Below the pieces are notes generated by a model, which saw only the letters and a list, made by a program, of their open reading frames with translations, did no database searches and had not been told where the DNA came from. A stretch of 64,000 nt of DNA from Strix aluco (Eukaryota > Chordata > Aves > Strigiformes > Strigidae), in the NCBI RefSeq assembly GCF_031877795.1, contig NC_133932.1:77427937-77491936 (forward strand), read 5' to 3'. Each line of letters starts with the position of its first letter. The first letter of the stretch is position 1. Positions 50,450 to 64,000 of the stretch are shown here, one piece after another. The translations under genes were made by a program, and so were the position numbers.

Positions 50450-53400
50450 TTACTGTGCATTCGGTTGCCATCATTAAATTTTAGTACTTTATCAACCATT
50501 CTGACAGAGTAATATCTAAGCATATATTTAAGTTGCAGGGCTTGGAAAGCTGTCTTGTTGTCCAATCATGCCAACGTCCAGCATGTTGGAGGGAGATTGA
50601 GGGTACTCACCACGCTTGTGCTTTGGTTTCCACTGAAAAGGCTGGTTACTTGTACTGAGAAGTAGCCGCTTCATGCTTGCATGTGTCCCTCCTTTCAGTA
50701 TACCTGGGAAGCTGAGACTGTGAAATGTGAGAGTGCACCTGCTCTTTACTACAGAAGTAGCTGAGTACCTTGATCTCTACTTTGTGTGTAAAAGAAGCGG
50801 TGTGGTGGGATGTGCCATGTTGTGGTCTAACAGTGCCATTTGGAAAATCATCTTCAGTTGTTTTTTTTCTTTTACTCGACCCAATTTCTTAATTGAAAAA
50901 TGTTAAAAAGTGCACCAATTCTATTTAAAATTAAGAATTTGATTATCTGACTGCATCACAGCACCCTGTATATGCATGTGTAGTTTCTTCAAAATTGTAT
51001 TTTCTGGATGTTAGAAAACATATAGTAAAAAGGACTTGTGATATGACATTATGTGATAGTAGTGGTAGGCTGTATATCTGGCTTACATGAGATCAGCTTT
51101 TGTATGCAATGTGATATTTGATTCCCTCTGCTGAGTAGGTCTGAATTATTTTGTCTAGTTCTGAGAGGAAGAACTCATATTTAAGAAATAAATACTGTGT
51201 GAGCATTGTCCTTAGCTGATGGTAAGACAAGACACAGGAGATGTGTTGGGAGCAAAAACCTAAAGTCTGGACACCTGTCTGTTTTCAGACTAGGTGTTCT
51301 TACAGCAGCAGCCTTAAGCAATTGTTAAGCCTTCTTTACTCTGTGAACCCCAGTCTGGTATTTTTGATCTGGGGTCCTGTTAATAAGTACAAGATGTCAC
51401 CAGCTGTTCTTTCCTACCTGTATCCAAACGATTTGAAAATATGAATGTAACTGATTTTTAGGATATTTCCTTTAGTATACCTTCTTTGTGAAGAATCCTG
51501 TTTGGTTTTAATAAATACTGAAGTTTCGTCAGCTCTTAGCAGTATACTGTGTTCAAAATAATGAAGAGATCTTTTAGGACATTTTATCAGATGCAGTAAC
51601 AATATCACACAGAACAAATACTGAAGTAAGTTTTTCCTTGAAGCTACTTAGGAGTTAGTAACATTCATAGTGGCATGTGCCATGTGACTGTATCCATTGG
51701 AATTGTGTCTTTACCCTTCTAAAATTAATATATCTGTACTGTCATGTATATGACTTGCTCTCTTCAGACATTTTGCTACATGAAAACAAATACTGAAATG
51801 CCATTCACCTGTACCTGTACCCAAAAGCAGGGATGGAAGAACATGGGGATGGAGGGAACAGGCAATAGAGAAACAGTGACAATTTGCTAAGAGGGAAAGA
51901 AGGCTGTTGGGATGAAAGAATGAGAACTTAACAATTTTCCTATAATGATATAATGCATACTATGGTTAAGAGCCATTTCTTCTCTAGGGTAGCCCATGGT
52001 TTGGGTTTTTTTAAAATGTATAATATGGAAATGGGATTTTGTCATCATGCTGTGTGTATGGGTGTTCACGTCCTCTTCCTGTCACCCATTTTAGCTTTCG
52101 CAGATAGTAAAAGGTTCAAAGATAATTATTCTCTTGGAAGTGGGAAAAGTTGGAAGGGAACTTGACATTTTCAAAGAAGAGCGAATTGGTGTTGAAGAGA
52201 GTGCTTGTAGGTGGCCAGCCCTGGGAGGACCTTCAGGCAGTGCTCACATGATGTCAGGTGACAAAGTCAGTAGGCAGTGAGAAGTATGTTGGAAGCCAGA
52301 CACTGCTGATTCCAAGGATTTGTCTGGTTTTTAAACTCACTCCATAAGTGGTAGGTAGGACTATCTGCTTTATTTTCCTGTTCATTTTTCTGTGAAGTCA
52401 TTTTTCAACTGCCTGCTTTTCAACTACCAGAGCATTTATAAGCACATTTTTCTGACTTTGTGATAGAGATTTCTTGAGCAGATTATGCTGTACACAGTGA
52501 GCTTGCATTATAAAATGAGACGCGGATTTCTCAGCATTTGATGTGGTGTAGGATCAACTGCTTTTAAAAATTTATCTTTTGATTTTTATAGGAAGTGCAA
52601 ACTTTCATCTGCAGGAGCGTCTTGTGGTTAGTGTGGATATCACAAACTGAGATTAGATTTTCTTCAGACATTTTTTTTCCCAAGTGCACCGTGGGTCTTA
52701 AGTTCACCAACTATTGTGCTAGCATACTTTCATTTTAGCAGAAGCTGCAAATTTAGTGGGTGGTGGTGGTTGCTGAACATGCCTGAAAGTTCAGGGAGAG
52801 AGAGAAGAAAAGGCTGCCCAAATGGATCTGAGGGGTTCAGTGTGTGAGTAATTTTCCATTTGGTTTTCTTCCTTTATTTTGTCTTTGCTTCTAAAAGTAG
52901 AGGAGAGATTTAAAAGCAAGGATACTACATTCCTCCCTGAGAAGATTGACACCTGTGCTGTGGATTTTCATTCTACTGTAAAAAAAATACTCCAGAGAAA
53001 TGGGAAGTGGATGTAGCCCCAAAACTCCATGGTATTTTACTGTCTCAAAATCTGTTTCTGCCCTGCACCCAATATTTCTTAAAAACTCTGGAGCTAGAAA
53101 TATATCCTAGAGAATGTATTAAGCTTTTCATGTTAATAACATAAAGTTGTGATCAAAGAAAGTCCTAATGCTGTTTGTTGGAATCAATGCGGGAACTGCA
53201 GGGGTGGATTTCTGGTTGGAGTTAGGGAGGACTACAGCCTACCCATTAGCACAGCTTGGTGTGGTGCTCACTGCGTGTCACATGCTGGAAGGAGTTCCTG
53301 CACAGCTCCCTTCCTCCTCTTCATCTTTCAGCTGGTTCCCCCTTGCAGAAACAGGTGAAAAAGGATTGTAGTCCAAGAGTTAAAATTCTTTACACACACG

Positions 53401-55355
53401 GCAGAGTCCTGAGGCTGCACTGGGCTTTGTGTTGCTCTACAGTAACACACATATGTAAAAGCCTGTGTGTTCCCTGGAAAAATAATAGTGAGAACAACAA
53501 AAAATTGCATAAAAGCTTGAGTGCTATACTTTGAATAATCTTGCTAAAGACCATTTCCAGAAGGTTCTTGGCTTGTCATCTTTGTTCTGCATCTTTTTGT
53601 GGGCATTTCTGCTCATTTCAAGTAGTGAAGTTCTTATATTCCATAAACATTTCCTCTGTTCCACTGGATTTATATGCATGGTGATTTGTTTATTCAAGGC
53701 CACCTCTTAAAAATAAGAATTCTGATCTCTTTAGTCAAACATTAAGTAGTGAAATGAATCCATTAAATTATTGTGTCTAAAGGTCACAATATTTTCTGTA
53801 CCCAGATCAATTAAAAAAAAAAAGGCACTGGGTAAAAGGGTGAATGGGAGTTTCATTAGAAGGATATGGCTGATCTTCCTATACAGCAGATGTGCAAATA
53901 AGGAATACTGAGAAAAGCATAATGGTAGTTATCTACTTTCTTCCCCAAATGGACATAGCTTGTTATTTGGAGTGTCATTGGCTTTTCAGTGTTTCATATC
54001 CTGGGCCTCTGCTCATCATCATTGATTGTACTTACCTTATTGATTCTCTGTTTACTGGTACGTATTTTCTTAGAGTTTACTAGGAGCACGGTCATAGCCA
54101 TTACCAGAAATGGTAAACATAAAATTATTATTTTGTTAATTCACTGATTAGCTTTTGAGTAATAGTTTCCAAAGGAACATATTTGCAAGAAACATTTTAG
54201 AAAGTGTGGTTTTGTTTTTTTCCTAAGATCTTGAGAAATGCAGCTCCCAAGACATTGCAGTAAACTTTTTATCACTGTGCCAAATGTAGCCATTTTAAGG
54301 CTTCATGACCTCAAAAAGTACACCAACATCTCTGAGGCTTCAAGCATTTCTAGTTATGCCTTGGTCCAAGTAGAGAAAATAGGTCAATACATTAGGCTTA
54401 GAAATACATAGGAGAAAGCAGGAAAAATAGCTAAAGAGGAGGAAGTAGTGAATTCAGTTACAAGAAAGAAGTTGGAGCATGAAGCTTGACCATGAGAATT
54501 AAGAGAACATACAACCTGTATGGGTATTATTTCAGTCTTCATTTATTAGAGAGACTATTAATTTATAATGTTCAATTTACAATATTTGTATATTTTTAGT
54601 GACAACTTGCCAGTTTCACTTGTACTAAGATTGCTGTGACTGACCATCCAATACTAATAAAGGTGTCAGAAGTTGTCCCTTATTTTGTCCCTTTATATAA
54701 TTTCTGTTTATTTTAAAAAATCAATTACTGCATAATGTCACCTCCTCCAGCTGGGACCATCAGTCCAAGACCTTGACCTTGTTGCTTTATGGTCTATATA
54801 AAGATAGACCAATGGTTCAGACTTTTTTTTTAAATATTAGACAGCAGATAAGAGATAGGTGCATATAGGCAGGAAAACACAAGGTTGTACTGGCGGAACA
54901 GTCATCATGATTGGCAGTTTTAGTTTACTGGCAGATATGAAAGAAGGTACTGAAAAACCTTTGTAGAAGCCTGCGGGGAACTCACATACAGAGCTCATCA
55001 TGTATGGAGAGACACCATAGGAGAAACCAGAAAAGCACTTTCCTGAAAATGTAGCAAAGGAATTACAGAGGCAGGAGTTGACCTCTTAAATCTGGAAGAG
55101 AGAAAATAGACAGAGTAGGAGTAGACTTCAAGGGACTTGGAAGAAGATGAATAGGTTGTTTGCCATAACAGCTGAAAGAGACAGCCAAGGATGCATAGGT
55201 GCATAGTGTCTGGACATGAAACAGCAGTCTGTGGTTGAAAAGGCCAGATGAGACCAAGCACATGGGAACTTCAGCAATCCTGAGCCCACTGTTTTCTCCA
55301 GCTAATTGAGGACAACGTTTCTTGCATTCATGTTACAGTCATCATTGTGATACTT

Positions 55356-55396
55356 GGGCCTGTAATTACCAGGGCCTGTAATTACCAGGGCCTGTA
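55356..55396. repeat. 16-bp tandem repeat, 2.5 copies
   Basis: The unit gggcctgtaattacca occurs at 55356-55371 and 55372-55387, and its first nine bases recur at 55388-55396. The partial third copy runs straight into the CR1 fragment, so the duplication straddles the boundary of that element. Confidence 0.9.
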
Positions 55397-55672
55397 GCGA
55401 CAGGACAAGGGGGCAACAGTGTTAAACTGAAAGAGGGAAGATTTAGGTTGCGCGTAAGGGAAGAAATTCTTTACGATGAAGATGGTGAGAAACTGGAACA
55501 GGTTGCTCAGAGAAGTTGCGGATGCCCCATCATTGGAAGTGTTCAAAGTCAGGTTGGATGGGACTTTGAGCAACCTGATCTAGTGAAAGATGTTCCTACT
55601 CCTGGCAGGTGGGTTGAATTAGGTGATCTTTAAAGGTTCCTTCCAAACCAAACCATTCTATAATTCTATTTT
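55388..55672 (+). mobile_element. CR1 3'-end fragment
   Basis: This begins 'gggcctgtagcgacaggaca' and continues through 'agaaattctttacgatgaag', 'gaaactggaacaggttgctc' and 'aaaggttccttccaaacc' to the tail 'attctataattctatttta'. The order and spacing are those of the last about 285 bases of CR1. It is moderately diverged, lies in NALCN intron 1 in the sense direction, and has no coding capacity. Confidence 0.93.
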
Positions 55673-56663
55673 ATACTGGTTTTGACAAACTTTTCAAAAG
55701 TGTAGTGTCACCTACAAACCATGCGTAGTCCAGAGTGAAGGTCCAGAATAAGGTCTCAAGATCTTGCTTTCTTCTTCCTCCTCACTTTCCTGAAAAAAAA
55801 TCCCTAGGGGATTGTATTTCATGAGTGACAGAATTGTATTTCATGGGCAGACTGTTACTCCTTGAGAGAGTGTATCTTCTTCATCTCTTTGGATTTATTT
55901 AGACTCTGGGATCCATGAACTGTGTCTGTGGCAAAGTCAATAATAAGATTTAACCCACCTTCCTGCTGTCATGGTGCATCCACTAGTTGTGGCTCACATT
56001 GCTGAGCATACAGAAGGCTCTGTCAGTGCCACCCATGCAGGAATGTCCAGACTTGGCCTGACCTTGTGGAAACAACACATTTTCCCCAGTGCTTCCATGT
56101 GCCCACACAAGCCCCAGAGACAGCTGACTGTCTGGCTATTGGATAATTGCTAAGATTTAAAAAAAGTATTAGAAGAATACATGTTAGTAGTAATATACAG
56201 CAAAAAGCTCTTCTTATTTCAGTAAAGAACATTAATGTCTGTTGGCTGCTTAACATCGCCTATTTGCCTTTTTCGTGTTGGGCTTTATCTTAGCCTAGCG
56301 TAATAAATGGAAATGTCACCATTAAATTAAATGGCTCCAGGTCAAATCCATCCAATGATTACTCTGGGTTTAAGTTCACAGCAATAGCATTCTTTGCATA
56401 GCAATACAAATTTTCTGCCCATGTTGCTAAGTTTCTGGTAATCGTTTGCGTTGCATACCATTGTAAATTTTTGTAAACTAACGAGAGTCATGTCAGTGAT
56501 TTATATAGGCAAAGCTTTTTAATAAAATGAGGATCCTGTTAATCAGTAAGGACAAAAGCAGTCTGTGTGAAAACAAAGTGCTTTAGGTTATTTGTAAAAC
56601 TGTTCAAAATGCATTATAAAGTGGTTTTAGTGAATTAATGTCTTCTCTTTTTTTCTCCTCAAG

Positions 56664-59317
<2,654 letters not shown>

Positions 59318-60650
59318 TAAACAGTATTCTACATGTGCTTAGGAAAGTGATCTGAATATATGCTGGTGACATTTGATCGTTGTTTTTTAACTTCTCAGCT
59401 CTTTTTGATATGATTGTTTTTAACTGCAGGCAACACCATGGTGTATAAACTGAAAAGAGACTGACAAAGATGCAGCTTTACTGCATATTTAATCCCACCC
59501 AAAATATAATACCAACATTCATAATAATGGTTTCCTACTGAGAAACAGATAGTTTCATTGGATTAATATAAAGAATGGAAGGAAAAATAAGCTACATATA
59601 CATCAGCAAGAATATTTTGGAAGTGTCTAGAGATCCATATATGGACTTAGAACTTTGATTTTCATTTCAGAAGGTTGGATGTGGTGTTGTGTGGTTCCTT
59701 TATTTAAGTAAGAACATATGTCTTACTGTGAGCTAAATGAGAAGGTTATCTTGCTTTACTGAATTTTTTCCTTAATATAATGCATGTTGGTAAACAAATG
59801 CTTCTGTTATCATATGTTTACTGTTGTTGCTGGACTAATTTGTATAAGTAGATATGATATTGGAGAATGTAAAACTGCAGAATTTTTCAGTAATCATCAT
59901 TTTGTAGCATTATTTTACTGATTGTTTCCAATCTTCTACAAAAAGATACAAATTCAGCTTACATATAGAAAATCTATCTGCAGACCTTATTGACAATACA
60001 ATTATGTCACTATTGCACAGAGTAGCTAATCAGCATGTTATACTTTGCTTTCACTCCTGAAAGGTCTGGTAACTCCAGAGACATCTGAGGTTTTACTTAG
60101 CTCTTCGATTTGTTCTGAGTTGGCACATAACATTTTTTGTTCACTGCCAAACGAAGCTATTATGTCATCATACTTACTGAATATTAATAGTAAAAGTTAA
60201 AAGTATCATTAATATTAACATTTAGAACATTACTGAAATAAGATGATTCTGAGAAAATCTTCATCTGTTGCATAAGGCCAGAGTAATCCGTTGTGAAGTG
60301 CTATTTCTGGCCGCTACTTGTACTCTCTTATTCAGAGATGTCCATTAAGCAGGTGAAGATGAGGACACAGGATCATGAATGAGGAATTAGTGAGCAGCGT
60401 GCACATTTGAACAGTGTAGGAGTAACAAATTACTGTTTTAACCAGAACAGACAGTAAAGAAATAGACACATAGGTATCAATGCATAGAGAGGGAGGGGTG
60501 GCCAGCAGTATGACTTCTGTACAAAGCTTGATTTCTCAACCTTTGTGTATGGAAATACCAACTTCACTCACAGTCGACACCTAGGGGCTATGAATAATAT
60601 TCTGCTTCATATTCGAATGTCTTTCACTGGGTTGTTTAAATTTGTAGAAA

Positions 60651-60720
60651 TAGAATAGAATAGAATAGAATAGAATAGAATAGAATAGAATAGAATAGAA
60701 TAGAATAGAATAGAATAGAA
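60651..60720. repeat. (TAGAA)14 microsatellite
   Basis: Fourteen perfect copies of TAGAA directly abut the 3' end of the minus-strand CR1 that follows. CR1 tails have ATTCTATG-like octamers, whose complement contains ATAGAAT. The array probably arose by slippage in that tail. Such pentamer arrays are usually length-polymorphic. Confidence 0.97.
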
Positions 60721-61095
60721 TGGTTGGAAGCGACCTACAATGATAATGTAGTCCAACTGCCTGACCAGTTTGTTAAAACATGTTATTTAGGGCATTGTCC
60801 AAATGCCTCTTAAACACTGACAGGCTTGGGGGATTGACCACCTCTCTAGGAAGCCTGTTGCAGTGCCTGACCACACTTTCAGTAAAGAAATGCTTCCTAT
60901 CGTCCAGTCCAAACCTCCCCTGGCACAGCTTTGAACCATTCCCATGTGTCCTATCACTGGGTACCAGGGAGAAGAGATCAGCACCTCCCTCTCCATCCCC
61001 CCCTCAGGAAGCTGTAGAGAGCAATGAGGTCACCCCTCAGCCTGCTTCCTTCCAAACTAGACAAACCCAGAGTCCTCAGCTGCTCCTCATAGCAT
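60721..61095 (-). mobile_element. CR1 3' fragment
   Basis: This is the complement of the CR1 3' end. After the tail array come 'tggttggaagcgacctacaa', 'tgtagtccaactgcctgacc', 'gtaaagaaatgcttcctatc', 'aagctgtagagagcaatgag' and 'cagctgctcctcatag', in the same order as in the copies at 21.8 and 25.5 kb. It is about 375 bases and more diverged than those, with the frame broken. It lies in NALCN intron 3, antisense to the gene. Confidence 0.93.
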
Positions 61096-61450
61096 GAACT
61101 TACCTTACATCATCATATGATGAACTTGTCTTTGAAGTATGTCTGATGAGTCTGTCCACACAGAATCAACAGATGTCTGGAGTTGGTTCCATTGCCTTGA
61201 TTCATGTTATACATGTGCAGATGGCAATGCAGATTATTTCATTTGCACACTGACATTTTACTCTTCGTTTATTAGATAAAAATACCGTAGGCATAACTAC
61301 TGTTATGCAAAGAGAGATTGTTTAGTAGAAGTTGGCTGCATTTACCATGTGAACAACTGAGGATTTGCTCACAGCTTAATGTCATGTAGCATTCATCAGT
61401 GAATACAGTTACACTGGAATGAAGTGCCTTCATTGACACTGTCATGGTGT

Positions 61451-62010
61451 CATAGAATGACTTAGACTGGCAGGGACATCCAGAAGTCATCTAGTCTGAC
61501 CTGCTGCCCCAAGCAGGTCCAGTTAGATGAAGTTGCCCATGACTTGTGTTGTCCAGGTGAATCTCACTCCTCCAAGGATGAAGATTCCACAAGCTCTCTA
61601 GACAGCCTGCTCCAGTGCTTGACCAACCCCATGCAAAATTTTTTTTCCTAATACTTAATCAGAATTTTCCATGTTCCAACTTGTGTTCCTTGTAGCTTTT
61701 CTTACCACTGTGTAATTCCAAGAAGAGTTTGACTCCATCTTCTCTGTATCCTCTGATTAGGTAGTTGTAGACAGCAACAAGGTCCCCCCTTTGCCTTGTC
61801 TGCTGAAGGCTGAACAGACCCATGTCTCTCACCCTTTCCTGCTAAGTCATGTGCTCCAGCTCTCTGACCTTTTTGGTGGCCCTCTGCTCGCTCCATTATG
61901 TCTGTGTCCTTGTACTGGGGAGCCCAGAACTGCACTCAGTGCAGAATTAGGCTTGTGGATGCGGTCTCACAGTTATTGAATAAAGGGAAAGGATGGCTTC
62001 ACTGGGCCTG
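61451..62010 (-). mobile_element. CR1 3' fragment (second, older)
   Basis: This begins at the complement of a CR1 tail ('catagaatgacttagactgg'), then 'catctagtctgacctgctgc', 'gtagttgtagacagcaacaa', 'gctgaaggctgaacagaccc' and 'tactggggagcccagaactg'. On the minus strand 'CAGTTCTGGGCTCCCCAGTA' corresponds to the family's Gln-Phe-Trp-Ala-Pro-type codons of ORF2. It is about 560 bases and well diverged. The upper boundary is uncertain. Confidence 0.88.
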
Positions 62011-64000
62011 GTGGCTACACAGTATTCATGTGAATAAGAGAACTGTAGGACAAGGATATGGACTTGTGTCATGTATAGCAACTTTCGTAAAACTGTTAGA
62101 ACTGGATTGGCCTTTTTTTCAGCTGTTAAATCAGAGCTTTTTGAATATGTTATCAAATTGGTTTTCTGAATGCTAATTAATAAATAATCCTTTTTTGGTG
62201 AACTATTTGACTTACTCTTTGGATTATTACTCTAGGGAAAATATTGGTTAAATATTACAATGCTGCCAAGAACATAATGATCCATGGACTTACAAAGACA
62301 GTGGCAATCAAAGGAAAATAAGGCACTGTTTAGAAACCTGTTAGCATTTATTAAAGATGTTTGTATATGAAACATCTTCATATAAGGAAATTTGTTTATG
62401 AACTGCTGTCCTAATTTAGGTACATTCAAGACTTTTAGTGAATGTAGGGTCAATGAATGTATTGCCATATGGTTCTACTGAACTTTACCATAAATCAGTA
62501 TTTCTGTAAAGGCCTTAGGAATTGAAATGCTAATTAACTTTTGAACCATGATTAATGCAAAATTTTAGTCCAGAGAGAAACCTAATTTATGGAGGAGGCA
62601 GGCACCATCCACTGAAGTTCCAATTAATAACAATGTAAGTATAGCTGAGCTAAGAAGATTTTGAAAATGTTAAGTAATGTCTAATTAACACCTTCTGAGG
62701 ATGAGAAATTTACTTCTTTTGGTTCCCAGGGATTTTTAGAAAAGGAAAGTAGTTTCTGAAAATCCTAGCCTTTTGTCTGTAAAAAGTTTCCCTTTTCCCT
62801 GTGTAAACTAAGTGACAAAATAAAGCGATACATCCAAGTGTTTTGTCACCCCAGAAAGAAAGTTAACCTGAACTGTTGCTGTGACATTGTGCTTTTTATT
62901 ACTCATGTTTCCTTCTGAATAATTGTTGCTGTGCTAGTAAAATCTATTCAGAATTTGGGCTGCCTATGCCTTGTGAGTGTTGGTGGTTGCTTGTTCCATT
63001 TGCAGACAATACAGAGGACTCTTTCAATTACAAGCACACTGCTCACGTAGATATCCACCACCTACAAAGAAAGTAGACACTGATGTGTTTAGACAAGGAG
63101 CACAAAATACAAATAGTAAAGAAACCAGAAGGTGACAGAAAAGGATATATCTACTACAGGGTCTGAGATCCTTTTGTTTTCAAAACAATACATTGATATT
63201 CATTATTATTGCTATCATACACTGTTTGCTTCTGATAGGTGTTATAATAGATTGACTCTTCTGGAAGAATTGAAATGGGTATAAATGTGCAGTGTAACGG
63301 ATTATATTCAATACAATGTTGGCTGGCCGCATTATATAAAATGTACGTTTAAACAGTAAGACAACTTGATAGAGCTCACTGTGAAATGACAGAGAGCTCA
63401 GGAAAATACTGTGTACATAGTATTAAATCTTTATCAAATAGATTAAGTCAGTAAATATATAATACCACTGACTAGAGAATGACTTTCATGAATACTCTGG
63501 CTTCCAACTGAAGAGTTTGATGACATTAAAAGTTAGGTGTTAATTACTTCATCAAGCAGGTTATTCAAGTAGTTATAAGAGGAACTGTCATGGGTTACTG
63601 TTTTGAATTATGTTAAACCAATTCTGTTTTTATAAGCAATTAATTTTGAATATTAATTTCAGTCATGAAAATATGCTGTAATAAGCACAGCAATATTTTA
63701 ATACTATTTTTTAAAAGTATTGCATTTGTAGATGTGCAAGTTTTCATAGATATTTTTTCTGCAACATTTCTATGTAGATCACACATTTTAATGATTTCAA
63801 AGCATTGCAAATTCTGTTCTCTGAGTAGCACATGAATTAATGGATGATGTGACATAGACACATCAATATTTTTGTAAGAATAGCTTATGAAGCATGTTAG
63901 CAGATGTCTACTAAATTGTGTTACAGACACATCTTAAAAAGACCTAATGTTTTAGAAATTAAAAATTCTGATCTCTTTAAAAGTAATTGAAAAAAAATTT

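Larger units (their letters stand above)
47094..56663 (+). other. NALCN: NALCN intron 1 (inferred 5' boundary)
   Basis: About 9.6 kb lies between the inferred exon 1 donor and the well-supported acceptor at 56662-56663 (polypyrimidine tract then AG). It contains a 57-bp inverted repeat (50001-50449), CR1 fragments (49191-49397 and 55388-55672) and a poly(T) run at 49172-49187. The remaining stretches hold no coding sequence that I can recognise. Confidence 0.6.

Overview
This window is vertebrate nuclear DNA, most likely from a bird. The evidence is a scatter of CR1 LINE copies carrying the typical CR1 3' end (octamer tails of the CACAGAAT type on one strand, ATTCTATGA on the other), together with intron-rich, AT-rich sequence and two short GC-rich CpG islands. 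The gene content is the ITGBL1-NALCN neighbourhood, which lies on 13q33 in human with the two genes head to head. Only the first coding exons of each gene fall in the window. Everything else is intron, intergenic DNA and repeats.

Layout. 1-36572 is intron 2 of ITGBL1 (gene on the minus strand, running off the left edge). It holds a 39-bp tandem duplication (910-986), a MIR-like SINE relic (about 1765-1865), an old CR1 5'-half (ORF1) relic (about 7570-8350), small CR1/L3-like fragments, and two similar, young-looking CR1 copies at 21838-23970 and 25470-26497. ITGBL1 coding exon 2 is 36573-36784, intron 1 is 36785-38026, and coding exon 1 with the signal peptide is 38027-38124, inside a CpG island. 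About 8.5-9 kb of intergenic DNA with two CR1 fragments separates it from the NALCN CpG-island promoter (about 46560-47720). NALCN runs on the plus strand: inferred non-coding exon 1 ending near 47093, intron 1 (with a perfect 57-bp inverted repeat at 50001-50449 and two CR1 fragments), coding exon 56664-56810 (start codon 56703), intron 2, coding exon 59126-59308, and intron 3 to the right edge with a (TAGAA)14 array joined to a CR1 copy and a further CR1.

How the genes relate. ITGBL1 encodes a secreted protein built from cysteine-rich integrin-beta-type EGF repeats. NALCN encodes the pore subunit of the neuronal sodium leak channel. They are divergently transcribed neighbours with separate CpG-island promoters, and nothing here suggests a shared function. 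No tRNA, rRNA, CRISPR, bacterial or intact viral genes were seen. The less ordinary observations are possible upstream ORFs in the NALCN leader, the perfect inverted repeat in NALCN intron 1, the CR1 ORF1 relic, and the pair of same-strand CR1 copies. I found no convincing new biological system. All repeat and exon calls come from reading the sequence and from remembered family features; no database search was run.
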